Shown: piece by piece, positions 24,311 to 33,621 of the stretch
Layout of the letters: the number at the start of each line of letters is the position of its first letter
Position numbering within the stretch: the first letter of the stretch is position 1
NCBI GenBank assembly: GCA_002305575.1
Contig: DBPP01000015.1
Location: 99,702-163,701 of the forward strand
Reading direction: 5' to 3'
Length of the DNA: 64,000 bases
Source: Ruminococcaceae bacterium UBA1417
Lineage (GTDB): Bacteria > Bacillota > Clostridia > Oscillospirales > Acutalibacteraceae
Made by a program: the position numbers and the translations under genes
Notes under the pieces: generated by a model
Seen by the model: only the letters and a program-made list of their open reading frames with translations
Databases searched by the model: none
What the model was told of the DNA's origin: nothing

Positions 24311-25549
24311 ATGAACAAGACGATTCTTAAAAAATATGCAAATCTTGTCATTCGCATGGGCGTCAACCTGCAAAAGGGACAGGGCGTTCTGTTGATGGCG
24401 GAAACCGATCAGGCGGAATTTGCGCTGATGGTGGCCGAAGAGGCCTACAAGGCCGGCGCCAAGTGGGTCGATATGCGCTGGACAAACCAGAGCTTCACAA
24501 AGCTCCAGCTCAGGAAGGAGAGCCTCCGGGTGCTTTCCCATACGCCGGAATGGGAAAAGGCGCGCATGCAGCAGCAGGTCGAGGACCTGCCGGTGCGCAT
24601 CTGGATCGATTCCGATGATCCGGACGGCCTCAAGGGCGTCAACGTGGAGAAAATGCAAAAGGCAAATCTCGCACGCATGCAGGTGAGAAAGCCCTACCGC
24701 GACGCGATGGAAAATAAGCACCAGTGGACGATCGTCGCGGTGCCCAGCGTGAAGTGGGCGAAGAAGGTTTTCCCGGGGATGCGCTCAAGCGCAGCGGTGC
24801 AGAAGTTGTGGGAAGCGATCCTCCAGACGGTCCGCGTCACAAAGGACAATGACCCGGTCGAAGCGTGGCGGGCGCACAACGCGTCGCTCAAAGCGCGTTA
24901 CGAAAAGCTGAACGCCTGCCGGTTCCGCAGCCTGCACTACTACAGCGAAAACGGCACGGATTTCACCTGCGGCCTGATTCCGACAGCCAAATGGATGGGC
25001 GGCGGGGATACGCTGCTGAACGGCACGTTCTATAACCCGAATATGCCGACGGAGGAGATTTTCACTTCGCCGATGAAGGGCGAAGCGGAGGGAACGGTCG
25101 TCGCGACGATGCCGCTCTCCTACCAGGGCAACTTGATCGAAAATTTCTCCATCACGTTTAAAAACGGACGCGCCGTTTCCTGCCAGGCCGAAAAAGGGCA
25201 GGCGCTGCTCGAGCATATGCTCGCTATGGACGAGGGTGCAGCGCAGATCGGCGAGCTGGCGCTGATCCCGCACGATTCCCCGATTTCAAACCTCGGCATT
25301 CTGTTTTACAACACGCTGTTCGACGAAAACGCGGCCTGCCACATTGCGCTTGGCGCGGGCTTCCCGAACACCGTGGAAGGCTATGAGAATATGACGCTCG
25401 AGCAGGTTCACGCGCTGGGCGTCAACGATTCGGTCATGCACGTCGATTTCATGATCGGCGACGGCACGCTGAACATCGACGGCATCATGGCGGACGGCAC
25501 GGTGGTGCCGGTGTTCCGCAACGGAAGCTGGACGGCGCAGTTCTGCTGA
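24311..25549 (+). CDS. Aminopeptidase, M29 (thermophilic aminopeptidase) family
   Basis: 412 aa, the family's usual ~410. Conserved stretches include the EGTVVATMPLSYQGNLIENF region, GSxNExxxG-like metal-ligand segments (IGELALIPHDSPIS, NTLFDENAACHIALG) and HVDFMIGDGTLNIDG near the end. It cleaves N-terminal residues from peptides in the cytoplasm with two metal ions. It lies between purE and purM with short gaps (25 and 52 nt), so it is embedded in the purine operon although unrelated to the pathway. AGAAAGG precedes the ATG at 24311. Confidence 0.92.
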   Translation: MNKTILKKYANLVIRMGVNLQKGQGVLLMAETDQAEFALMVAEEAYKAGAKWVDMRWTNQSFTKLQLRKESLRVLSHTPEWEKARMQQQVEDLPVRIWIDSDDPDGLKGVNVEKMQKANLARMQVRKPYRDAMENKHQWTIVAVPSVKWAKKVFPGMRSSAAVQKLWEAILQTVRVTKDNDPVEAWRAHNASLKARYEKLNACRFRSLHYYSENGTDFTCGLIPTAKWMGGGDTLLNGTFYNPNMPTEEIFTSPMKGEAEGTVVATMPLSYQGNLIENFSITFKNGRAVSCQAEKGQALLEHMLAMDEGAAQIGELALIPHDSPISNLGILFYNTLFDENAACHIALGAGFPNTVEGYENMTLEQVHALGVNDSVMHVDFMIGDGTLNIDGIMADGTVVPVFRNGSWTAQFC

Positions 25550-25601
25550 ATGTCGGACCGCAGTATGCATTCAATTTTTTAGAAACGGAGAGATCAACGA
25601 T

Positions 25602-26636
25602 ATGAAAAGCTTTAGCGACAGCTATAAGGCCGCAGGCGTCGATGTTACGGCAGGCTACAAATCTGTGGAGCTGATGAAGGAGCATGTGAAACGCACGACG
25701 ATTCCCGGCGTGGTTTCGGGCATCGGTGGGTTCGGCGGCCTGTTCCAGCCGGAGCTTACCGGCATGAAGGAGCCGGTGCTTGTCTCGGGTACGGACGGCG
25801 TCGGCACCAAACTTGTCCTTGCCATGCTGCTCGATAAGCACGATACCATTGGCATCGACTGCGTCGCCATGTGCGTCAACGACGTCGTCTGCTGCGGCGC
25901 AAAGCCGCTCTTTTTCCTCGACTACATCGCCTGCGGCAAAAACTTTCCCGAGAAGATTGCCGAGATCGTCAAGGGTGTTGCAGAGGGGTGTGTGCGCTCC
26001 GGCTGCGCGCTGATCGGCGGTGAGACGGCGGAGCACCCGGGCGTCATGCCCGAGGAAGAGTATGACCTTGCGGGCTTTACGGTCGGCCTTGTCGACAAGG
26101 ATAAGATCATCGACGGCTCGAAAATGCAGGCGGGCGACGTTATCCTCGGCGTTGCGTCCTCCGGCGTGCATTCGAACGGCTTCTCGCTCGTGCGCAAGGT
26201 GTTTGGCCTGACGAAGGAAAAGCTTGAGACGTATTACGAAGAGCTCGGCCGCACGCTCGGTGAAGCGCTGCTTGAGCCGACGCGGCTCTATGTGAAGCCC
26301 GTGCTCGCGGCGATCGAGGCGGCGGATGTCAAGGCGATTTCCCACATTACAGGCGGCGGCTTCTATGAGAATATTCCGCGCATGATGAAGGACGGTCTGA
26401 CCGCGAAGATCAACCGCGCCGCTGTGCCGGTGCTCCCGATTTTCGACCTGATTGCGAAGACCGGCGAGATCCCGGAGCGCGATATGTTCAACACGTTCAA
26501 CATGGGCGTCGGTCTGTGCATGGCAGTGTCGCCGGAAACGGCGGACGCAGCCATCCGCGCGCTCCATGTAGCCGGCGAAAAGGCGTTTGTGCTCGGCGAG
26601 GTTGTCGAGGGCGACGAGGGGGTTGTCCTGTGCTAA
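25602..26636 (+). CDS. purM: Phosphoribosylformylglycinamidine cyclo-ligase (AIR synthetase)
   Basis: 344 aa. It closes the imidazole ring (FGAM + ATP to AIR). N-terminal SYKAAGVDVTAGYKSVELMK, VSGTDGVGTKLVLA, CVAMCVNDVVCCGAKPLFFLDY, GGETAEHPGVM and HITGGGFYENIPR are family signatures. Its end overlaps the purN start by 7 nt, indicating coupled translation. Confidence 0.96.
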   Translation: MKSFSDSYKAAGVDVTAGYKSVELMKEHVKRTTIPGVVSGIGGFGGLFQPELTGMKEPVLVSGTDGVGTKLVLAMLLDKHDTIGIDCVAMCVNDVVCCGAKPLFFLDYIACGKNFPEKIAEIVKGVAEGCVRSGCALIGGETAEHPGVMPEEEYDLAGFTVGLVDKDKIIDGSKMQAGDVILGVASSGVHSNGFSLVRKVFGLTKEKLETYYEELGRTLGEALLEPTRLYVKPVLAAIEAADVKAISHITGGGFYENIPRMMKDGLTAKINRAAVPVLPIFDLIAKTGEIPERDMFNTFNMGVGLCMAVSPETADAAIRALHVAGEKAFVLGEVVEGDEGVVLC

Positions 26637-27256
26637 ACATTGCGGTGCTGGTTTCCGGCGGCGGGACAAACCTGCAGGCGCTGATCGACGCCGAAAAGGC
26701 CGGAAAAATTGAAAATGGGCGGATTTCGGTCGTTGTTGCGAGTAAGCCGGGCGTTTATGCGCTCGAGCGCGCGAAGAACGCCGGCATCGAGGGCGTTGTG
26801 CTGGCACGCCGCGACTTTGCGGATGTTGATGCATACAGCGCGGCATTGGAAAAGCTGTTGCGGGAAAAGAAAACAGATCTCATCGTGCTTGCCGGTTTTA
26901 TGACCATTACAAACGCCGCCTTCACGAAGGCGTTTGAAAACCGCATCATCAACGTGCATCCGGCGTTGATCCCGTCGTTTTGCGGCAAGGGCTACTATGG
27001 TCTACACGTCCATGAGGCGGCGCTTGCACGCGGCGTCAAGGTGTCTGGCGCGACGGTGCACTTTGTCAACGAAGTGTGCGACGGCGGACCGATCATTCTG
27101 CAAAAGGCCGTGCCCGTTGAGCCGGGCGACACGCCCGAAACGTTGCAAAGACGGATTATGGAGCAGGCGGAGTGGAAGCTCCTGCCCGAGGCGGTTTCGC
27201 TTTTCTGCGCGGGCCGTCTTTCCGTAGACGGTGCGGTTGTGACCATTCACGATTAA
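26630..27256 (+). CDS. purN: Phosphoribosylglycinamide formyltransferase
   Basis: 208 aa. VSGGGTNLQALIDA at the N-terminus, then INVHPALIPSF with catalytic Asn and His near 108/110, and VCDGGPIILQKAVPV with the catalytic Asp near 151. It formylates GAR using 10-formyl-THF. The GTG at 26630 is chosen: it overlaps the purM stop and has GAGGGGG upstream, and the reading N-terminal to it is unlike PurN. Confidence 0.95.
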   Translation: MLNIAVLVSGGGTNLQALIDAEKAGKIENGRISVVVASKPGVYALERAKNAGIEGVVLARRDFADVDAYSAALEKLLREKKTDLIVLAGFMTITNAAFTKAFENRIINVHPALIPSFCGKGYYGLHVHEAALARGVKVSGATVHFVNEVCDGGPIILQKAVPVEPGDTPETLQRRIMEQAEWKLLPEAVSLFCAGRLSVDGAVVTIHD

Positions 27257-27342
27257 ACGAATACATGTACATCTGTGCATACGTTAAACGAAGCGGATAA
27301 AGCGCGCTTCACATTCTGAAGAATAAAGGAAGGATTAAGGAA

Positions 27343-28056
27343 ATGGAAATTCTCGACATTAAGAAGGAACTCGCCGGCAATTCCTATCCGGGCCGCGGCA
27401 TTGTGATCGGCAAAAGCGCGGACGGCCAGTACGCGGTGATCGCGTATTTTATCATGGGCCGCAGCGTCAACTCCCGCAACCGCGTGTTCGTGGAGCAGGG
27501 CGATGGGATCCGCACACAGGCGTTTGACCCGGCCAAGCTTTCCGACCCGTCCCTCGTCATCTATGCGCCGGTTCGCGTGCTGGCGAACAAGACCATCGTG
27601 ACGAACGGCGATCAGACGGACACGATTTTCATGTATCTGAAAGAGGGCAAAAGCTTCAAAAAGGCGCTGAAAACGCGCAAATTTGAGCCGGATGCGCCAA
27701 ACTACACGCCGAGAATTTCCGGTCTTGTCAAGCAGAAAGACGGCGATTTTACCTATAAGCTGTCGATCCTCAAGAGCTGCGACGGCAATCCCGATGCCCC
27801 GCAAAGCTTTTTCTTCGATTACACGCCGGTCAGCGGTCTCGGCCATTTCATCCACACCTATAAGTGCGATGGTTCGCCGCGCATTCCTTCTTTTGAAGGC
27901 GAACCGAAGATGGTGAAGATTGAAGGCGACATCGACGCGTTCACAAACGATCTCTGGGAAAACCTCAACGCGGACAACAAGGTTTCGCTGTTTACGCGCT
28001 TCATCAACCTCAAGACCGGCAGGACAGAAACGCGTATTGTCAATAAGAATCAGTGA
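27343..28056 (+). CDS. purO: IMP cyclohydrolase, PurO type
   Basis: 237 aa of the archaeal-type IMP cyclohydrolase family: NSYPGRGIVIGKSADG, GRSVNSRNRVFVEQGDGIRT, DPSLVIYAPVR and ISGLVKQKDGDFTYKLSILKSCDG. It closes FAICAR to IMP, the last step of de novo purine synthesis, replacing the N-terminal half of bifunctional PurH. The partner AICAR formyltransferase is the next gene. GGAAGGATTAAGGAA precedes the ATG. Confidence 0.93.
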   Translation: MEILDIKKELAGNSYPGRGIVIGKSADGQYAVIAYFIMGRSVNSRNRVFVEQGDGIRTQAFDPAKLSDPSLVIYAPVRVLANKTIVTNGDQTDTIFMYLKEGKSFKKALKTRKFEPDAPNYTPRISGLVKQKDGDFTYKLSILKSCDGNPDAPQSFFFDYTPVSGLGHFIHTYKCDGSPRIPSFEGEPKMVKIEGDIDAFTNDLWENLNADNKVSLFTRFINLKTGRTETRIVNKNQ

Positions 28057-28082
28057 TTTTTGGGGAAAGGACTGTTACGGTT

Positions 28083-29258
28083 ATGAAAGAACTCGAACTC
28101 AAATACGGATGTAACCCGAACCAGAAGCCGTCGAAAATCTTTACGAACGACGGCCGTGATCTTCCGATTCAGGTTTTGAACGGCAAGCCGGGCTATATCA
28201 ACTTCATGGATGCGTTCAATTCCTGGCAGCTCGTGAAGGAATTGAAGGCGGCCACCGGCATGCCGGCGGCGGCTTCGTTCAAGCATGTCAGCCCGGCAGG
28301 CGCCGCAGTGGCGAAGCCGATGAGCGATACGCTGAAGAAGATCTATTTTGTCGATGATCTGGAGCTTTCGCCAATTGCAACGGCGTATGCCAGAGCGCGC
28401 GGCGCGGACAGAATGTCCTCCTACGGCGACTGGGCGGCGCTCTCCGACGTCTGCGATAAGGAAACCGCAACGCTGCTCAAGCGCGAGGTTTCGGACGGCA
28501 TCATTGCGCCCGGTTATACCGAGGAGGCGCTCGCAATCCTCAAAACAAAGCGGAAGGGAACGTACAACATCGTGCAGATCGACCCGGATTACGTGCCGCA
28601 GCCGATCGAGCACAAGGATGTATTCGGCATCACGTTCGAGCAGGGTCGCAATGCGCTGAAAATTGACGCGGAAATGCTGAACAACATCGTCACGGAGAAC
28701 AAGGTGCTCACCGAGGAGGCGAAGCTCGATCTCGTCCTTTCCCTGATCACGCTGAAATACACGCAGTCGAATTCCGTCTGCTATGCGAAGGATGGCCAGG
28801 CTATCGGTATCGGCGCCGGTCAGCAGAGCCGTATCCACTGCACGCGTCTTGCGGGCAACAAGGCGGATATCTGGTATCTGCGCCAGCATGAGAAAGTGCT
28901 GAACCTGCCGTTTAAGGCGGATATCCGCCGCCCGGATCGCGACAACACAATCGACGTTTACATCAGCGACGAGTGCGACGACGTGCTGCGCGACGGCGCG
29001 TGGCAGCAGTTCTTCACCGAGCGGCCGGAACCGCTTACCCGCGAGGAAAAGGCGGCGTGGCTGAAGACCTTCAAGGGTGTTTCGGTCGGCAGCGACGCGT
29101 TCTTCCCGTTTGGCGACAACATTGAGCGCGCGCGCAAGAGCGGCGTGGAATTCATCGCGCAGCCCGGCGGTTCAATCCGCGATGACAACGTCATCGAGAC
29201 CTGCAACAAGTACGGCATCGCCATGGCCTTCACCGGCATCCGCCTGTTCCACCACTGA
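28083..29258 (+). CDS. AICAR formyltransferase, stand-alone (PurH C-terminal domain type)
   Basis: 391 aa. It carries the AICARFT active-site segment SFKHVSPAGAAVA, GQQSRIHCTRLAGNKAD, FFPFGDNIERA and FIAQPGGSIRDD, but lacks the MGS-like cyclohydrolase domain of PurH. With the preceding PurO it completes the last two steps of IMP synthesis as two proteins. The ATG at 28083 follows GGGGAAAGGA. The gap to purO is 26 nt. Confidence 0.94.
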   Translation: MKELELKYGCNPNQKPSKIFTNDGRDLPIQVLNGKPGYINFMDAFNSWQLVKELKAATGMPAAASFKHVSPAGAAVAKPMSDTLKKIYFVDDLELSPIATAYARARGADRMSSYGDWAALSDVCDKETATLLKREVSDGIIAPGYTEEALAILKTKRKGTYNIVQIDPDYVPQPIEHKDVFGITFEQGRNALKIDAEMLNNIVTENKVLTEEAKLDLVLSLITLKYTQSNSVCYAKDGQAIGIGAGQQSRIHCTRLAGNKADIWYLRQHEKVLNLPFKADIRRPDRDNTIDVYISDECDDVLRDGAWQQFFTERPEPLTREEKAAWLKTFKGVSVGSDAFFPFGDNIERARKSGVEFIAQPGGSIRDDNVIETCNKYGIAMAFTGIRLFHH

Positions 29259-29276
29259 GTTTTAGGGGGAATCGGG

Positions 29277-29813
29277 ATGAACAGGACGGTTGCACCGGCA
29301 AGCACCAAGGCATTTGCATTGGTCTCGGTGATTCTGACTGCGCTGGCGCTGGTGGTGTGTATCGGCATAATCCTTTTGCAAGGGTTGTTTAAAACGGCTT
29401 TTTCGGGGATTCCAGAAGTGGATGAAATCTTTGTATTTCCGGCAATCACCTTTCTGGGGCATTTTCTGCCTGCGCTTTTGAATGCGGTTTTCTGTGTCCT
29501 TTTTCTTGCGAGTGGACGTAAACCCGTTTGGACAAAGGGAAAAGCTGTGGCGTTTGCGGTTGTGATGGCAGTGGTTTTCGTGCTGTTTGTGTTGCTTGAA
29601 ACGCCGCTGGCGACGCTGGAATCGCAGCTTATGGCGCTGCAGGGCAGCTATATGCTGGCCAGCTACAGCGTGCTCTCGGCAATATTGAGCTGGGGATACG
29701 ACCTGCTTTGGTGCAGTGCGGTTGCGGCGTTCGTGAGCATTTCTGTTTTGACATATCGGGCGGCGCTTGACGCGAAGGCGCAAATGCCGCCATATTTTGG
29801 AGGCAATACATGA
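29277..29813 (+). CDS. Small four-helix membrane protein inside the purine operon
   Basis: 178 aa, not recognised. Four hydrophobic helices are visible (residues ~12-37, 52-77, 88-108, 125-158) with short loops and no signal peptide cleavage motif. Its stop overlaps the purD start (ATGA at 29810-29813) and it starts 18 nt after the AICARFT stop, so it is translated as part of the operon. A transport role for a purine or a precursor is only a guess. Confidence 0.7.
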   Translation: MNRTVAPASTKAFALVSVILTALALVVCIGIILLQGLFKTAFSGIPEVDEIFVFPAITFLGHFLPALLNAVFCVLFLASGRKPVWTKGKAVAFAVVMAVVFVLFVLLETPLATLESQLMALQGSYMLASYSVLSAILSWGYDLLWCSAVAAFVSISVLTYRAALDAKAQMPPYFGGNT

Positions 29814-31075
29814 ATATTCTGGTAATTGGCAGCGGCGGACGCGAGCACGCGATCGTCCGCAAGCTGAAGGAAAGCCCGAGAACCGGCAAGCTCTGGTGTG
29901 CGCCGGGCAACGGCGGTATCGCGGCGGATGCGGAATGCGTCAACATCGGCGCGATGGATATCGACGGCGTCGTAAAATTTGCGCAGGAGAATCCTGTGGA
30001 TCTTGTATTTGTCGCCCCGGACGATCCGCTCGCTGCGGGGATGGTCGATGCGCTCGAGCGCGCCGGCATTCGCGCCTTCGGTCCGCGTGCAAACGCGGCG
30101 GTGATCGAAAGCAGCAAAGTGTTTTCGAAAAACCTGATGAAGCAGTACGGCATTCCGACGGCGCAGTACGCGGTGTTTTCGGACCCGGCCGCTGCGGTCG
30201 CCTATATCGAGGCGGAAAACAAGTTCCCGGTCGTCGTCAAGGCGGACGGTCTGGCGCTCGGCAAGGGCGTGATCATCGCGGCCGATCTCGACGCCGCCAA
30301 GGACGCCGTGCATTCGATCATGGAGGACAAGGTGTTCGGTGCGTCCGGCAACAGCGTCGTCATTGAGGAATTCCTGACCGGCCCGGAAGTTTCCGTGCTG
30401 GCGTTTACGGATGGCAAGACGCTGCGCCCGATGGTTTCCTCCAAGGACCACAAGCGCGCGCTCGACGGCGATAAGGGCCTGAACACCGGCGGTATGGGTA
30501 CGATCAGCCCAAACCCGTATTATACGGATGAAATTGCAGCGCAGTGCATGAAAGAGATTTTCCTGCCGACAATCCGCGCGATGCAGGCGGAGGGCCGCCC
30601 GTTTAAGGGCTGCCTGTATTTCGGCCTGATGCTGACGCCGGATGGCCCGAAAGTCATCGAGTACAACGCACGCTTCGGCGATCCGGAAACACAGGTCGTT
30701 CTGCCGCGTTTGAAAACCGATTTTGTCGATATTCTCGACGCTGTGATCGACGAGAAGCTCGACACGCTCGACATCGAGTGGAGCGAAGACGCGTGCGCCT
30801 GTGTCGTCATGGCGAGCGGCGGCTATCCGCAGTCGTATCCAAAGGGCATTGAGATCACCGGCCTCGACGAAAACGGGCAGGTGGAAGGCGTGACCGTCTA
30901 CCATGCGGGTACCAAGCGCGACGGAGACAAGCTTGTGACAAACGGCGGACGCGTGCTGGGCGTTACCGCTACGGCGGAAACGCTCGAAAAGGCGCTGAAA
31001 AAAGCGTACGCCGGTGTGCAGAAGATCCATTTCGACGGTGCCCATTACCGCCGGGATATCGGACGCACGAAATAA
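29810..31075 (+). CDS. purD: Phosphoribosylamine--glycine ligase
   Basis: 421 aa ATP-grasp enzyme that makes GAR. MNILVIGSGGREHAI at the start, FGPRANAAVIESSKVFSK, VVVKADGLALGKGVIIA, DHKRALDGDKGLNTGGMGT and EYNARFGDPETQV are the family's landmarks. It is the last gene of the operon, translationally coupled to the preceding membrane protein, and ends just before a very long hairpin. Confidence 0.96.
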   Translation: MNILVIGSGGREHAIVRKLKESPRTGKLWCAPGNGGIAADAECVNIGAMDIDGVVKFAQENPVDLVFVAPDDPLAAGMVDALERAGIRAFGPRANAAVIESSKVFSKNLMKQYGIPTAQYAVFSDPAAAVAYIEAENKFPVVVKADGLALGKGVIIAADLDAAKDAVHSIMEDKVFGASGNSVVIEEFLTGPEVSVLAFTDGKTLRPMVSSKDHKRALDGDKGLNTGGMGTISPNPYYTDEIAAQCMKEIFLPTIRAMQAEGRPFKGCLYFGLMLTPDGPKVIEYNARFGDPETQVVLPRLKTDFVDILDAVIDEKLDTLDIEWSEDACACVVMASGGYPQSYPKGIEITGLDENGQVEGVTVYHAGTKRDGDKLVTNGGRVLGVTATAETLEKALKKAYAGVQKIHFDGAHYRRDIGRTK

Positions 31076-31082
31076 TGCATAT

Positions 31083-31188
31083 AAAAAGGGCCGGACAGCC
31101 GGAAATGAGCTGCACCCTGTTTGTTAGACAGTATCGTATACTGGATAACAAGTGGGGCACAGTTCAGAAAAGCTGTCTGGCCTTTTTT
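31083..31188 (+). terminator. Very long (~105 nt) hairpin after purD, ending in TTTTTT
   Basis: The outer arms at 31083-31099 and 31172-31188 pair over 17 positions (two G-U) and end in a T-run, so it can terminate the purine operon. Inside, TTGTTA/TAACAA and CAGTAT/ATACTG (loop CGT) and further partial pairs extend the stem almost to the centre. This is far longer than an ordinary terminator and resembles a small palindromic repeat element. Confidence 0.7.
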
Positions 31189-31226
31189 GGACTTGAATTC
31201 GTTTGCGGGGAAAGCCGAAAATGCAG

Positions 31227-32192
31227 TTACAGGCGGGCTACATCGCGGCGGCAGGCTTCGATGGCCGTGCGATCCGGCAGCGCGGGGATCGCACCTTTCT
31301 TCGTCGCGCAGACGGAGCCTGCGGCGTTTGCAAAATCCGCGGCATCACAGAGTGTGTCGGCATCAAGCGCAGCTAAGGGTTGGTCTGTTTCCATCAGCTT
31401 CGTGAGGAACGCGCCGAAGAAACTGTCGCCCGAGCCGGTGGTATCCACAACGCGCGTGTCAAATGTGGAAAGTGCGCGCGAAAACGACGGGGTACATACG
31501 ACGCAGCCTGCAGCGCCGCGCGTGACGACGACAACTTGGACGCCCTGTGCAAAGAGAGTCTTAGCGCCGGCTTCGATTTCTACGCAATCGGTCAGCATTT
31601 CGAGCTCCTCGTCAGAGACCTTCACGATGTCGGCAAGCGGCAACAGACTGCGCATGGCCTGCACGCCCGTCTCGCAGTCGGGCCAGAGCGGTGCACGCCA
31701 GTTGGGGTCATACGCCGTGATGACGCCGTGCGAACGCGCATATGCCGCAATCTGCGGCACGGCGGAACGCCCCGGCTCCGCCGTCAGCAGCAGCGAGCCG
31801 AAGCAGAGGATCTTCGCCGTATCCAGCTGGGCCTTGTCGATCTCTTCAAATCGGATCTGCGTGTCTGCGCCGGGGTTCCGGTAAAAGCTGAAATCGCGGT
31901 CGCCGCTTTCTGAAAGCTGCACAAAGGCGAGCGATGTGGCGGTGTCTTCTGCAAACAGCAGGTTGGCTGTGTCTACGCCGTTGCGCTCGAGTGTCTGCCG
32001 GAGAAATGTGCCGAACATATCGCGCCCGACCTTGCCGATGAAGCCCGTGGAAACGCCGAGCCGCGCGGCCTGTACCGCGACGTTTGCCGGAGCGCCGCCG
32101 GGGTTTTGCTCAAAAATCGGGATGCCTGCCTCCGTTTTGCCGGCAGGGGTAAAATCGATCAGCATCTCGCCGAGCGAGAGAAAATCTGCCAT
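31227..32192 (-). CDS. PfkB-family sugar kinase (fructokinase-like)
   Basis: 321 aa ribokinase-fold kinase. GEMLIDFTPAG, the first signature GGAPANVAVQAARLG (residues ~33-47) and the second signature DTTGSGDSFFGAFL with the catalytic Asp are present. Fructokinase is the closest guess; the exact sugar is open. AGAAAGGGTG precedes the ATG at 32192. Last gene of the operon with GH125 and an esterase-like hydrolase, so it probably phosphorylates a released hexose. Confidence 0.88.
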   Translation of the reverse strand: MADFLSLGEMLIDFTPAGKTEAGIPIFEQNPGGAPANVAVQAARLGVSTGFIGKVGRDMFGTFLRQTLERNGVDTANLLFAEDTATSLAFVQLSESGDRDFSFYRNPGADTQIRFEEIDKAQLDTAKILCFGSLLLTAEPGRSAVPQIAAYARSHGVITAYDPNWRAPLWPDCETGVQAMRSLLPLADIVKVSDEELEMLTDCVEIEAGAKTLFAQGVQVVVVTRGAAGCVVCTPSFSRALSTFDTRVVDTTGSGDSFFGAFLTKLMETDQPLAALDADTLCDAADFANAAGSVCATKKGAIPALPDRTAIEACRRDVARL

Positions 32193-32273
32193 GGTGATCA
32201 CCCTTTCTTGGCTTTTCAAAACGCCGGGTTTCCGCCGCACAGACGGAGACCCGGCGCATCGTTTCGAGGAGAA

Positions 32274-33590
32274 TCAGAGAATGCCCTCGTCCAGGCACTT
32301 GAGGACGAATTCACTGAACAGCGAGTTCGACCAGGCGAACCACGGGCGCGTGAACTTCGCCGGGTCATCCTTGTGGAAGCCCTCGTGCATGAAGCCGGTG
32401 CCGGCGTCGGTCGTCGTCAGCATATCCAGCAGTGCACGGCACTCTTCCGGGTCTGTGCTCGTGAGCCCCTGCATGGAAAGCGCAATATGCCAGATGAAAT
32501 TCTTCGGTGTATGTGGACTGCCGATGCCCTTTGCCGCTGTGCCTTCAAAATAGAACGGGTTCTCGCTGCTGAGCACATAAGCACGGGTATTCCGGTAGAT
32601 TTCGTCATCCGCGCTGCAATAGCCGAGGTACGGGATCGACAGCAGGCTCGGTACATTCGCGTCATCCATATAGGTGTAGTGGCCCATGCCGTCCGTCTCA
32701 TAGACGTACATACGGCCAAACTTCGGATGCTCCACGACGCCGTATTTTTCAATGCCTGCGCGGATCTCCGCGGCCAGCGCTTCGGCGCGCTGGGCAAACG
32801 CTTCGTCCTTATAGATCTCACGCATGATTTCCGCCGTGTAGCCGAGGGTGACCACCGCGAACATATTGGACGGAATCAGATACCCGTAGACGCACGCGTC
32901 GTCGCTCGGGCGGAAACCGGACCACGTCATGCCGGTCACGGCAACCGGTGCGCCGTGACCCTCGTTCGAAAGCGTGTCCGTTTCGGGGCAATGGGTGCGG
33001 TGGAAGTAATACGGCGATGCACTGTGGTTTTGTTCGCGGCGGAAGGTTTCGAGAATCCGCTCGGTGCTCTTCTTATACTGTTCGTCAAACTGCGCGGTGC
33101 GGCCCGTCTCCTTCCAGAACAGGTAGGCGAGCTGTACCGGGTAGCAGAGCGAATCGATCTCGTACTTGCGTTCCCAGACCCACGGGCTGACAAAGTCGGT
33201 GTCGTCTACCTCAAACGCGTCCTCACTGCGGTTCGGAAACAGCTCGCGCGCGTATTTCGGCCATGTGCGGCCGTTTGCCTCCATGTTGAAGGCGTTTGCG
33301 TACGGGTCAATTTCGATGCACTTGAACTGCCGGCGGATCAGGCCTTCGATGCAGTCGGCCACCTCTTCGTCCTTCTTTGCAACCGGCAGGTAATGGCGCA
33401 CCTGCGCGGTCGAATCGCGCAACCACATGGCCGGAATGTCGCCGGTGATGACAAAGGTGTCCTTATCACCGAGCGTCTTCACCGTCGTATCCATGGTGTT
33501 CGGATAGCAGTTTACAAACAGCTTTTGAAGCTTCTCGTTGGCCGAGAGCTTTTCGGCAATGCGCTTCATTTCAAGGTCAATGGCTTTCAT
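32274..33590 (-). CDS. Glycoside hydrolase family 125 exo-alpha-1,6-mannosidase
   Basis: 438 aa (alpha/alpha)6 barrel of GH125. GDIPAMWLRDSTAQVRHYLP, RRQFKCIEIDPYANAFNMEANGRTW and GMTWSGFRPSDDACVYGYLIPSNMFA match the family, whose characterised bacterial members remove alpha-1,6-linked mannose from N-glycan cores. There is no signal peptide, so it works in the cytoplasm. GGAG lies 8 nt before the ATG at 33590; the GTG at 33599 touches the SD. It lies 31 nt after the esterase-like gene. Confidence 0.92.
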   Translation of the reverse strand: MKAIDLEMKRIAEKLSANEKLQKLFVNCYPNTMDTTVKTLGDKDTFVITGDIPAMWLRDSTAQVRHYLPVAKKDEEVADCIEGLIRRQFKCIEIDPYANAFNMEANGRTWPKYARELFPNRSEDAFEVDDTDFVSPWVWERKYEIDSLCYPVQLAYLFWKETGRTAQFDEQYKKSTERILETFRREQNHSASPYYFHRTHCPETDTLSNEGHGAPVAVTGMTWSGFRPSDDACVYGYLIPSNMFAVVTLGYTAEIMREIYKDEAFAQRAEALAAEIRAGIEKYGVVEHPKFGRMYVYETDGMGHYTYMDDANVPSLLSIPYLGYCSADDEIYRNTRAYVLSSENPFYFEGTAAKGIGSPHTPKNFIWHIALSMQGLTSTDPEECRALLDMLTTTDAGTGFMHEGFHKDDPAKFTRPWFAWSNSLFSEFVLKCLDEGIL

Positions 33591-33621
33591 GGGAAACACT
33601 CCTTATGTGAATTTTAACCGT

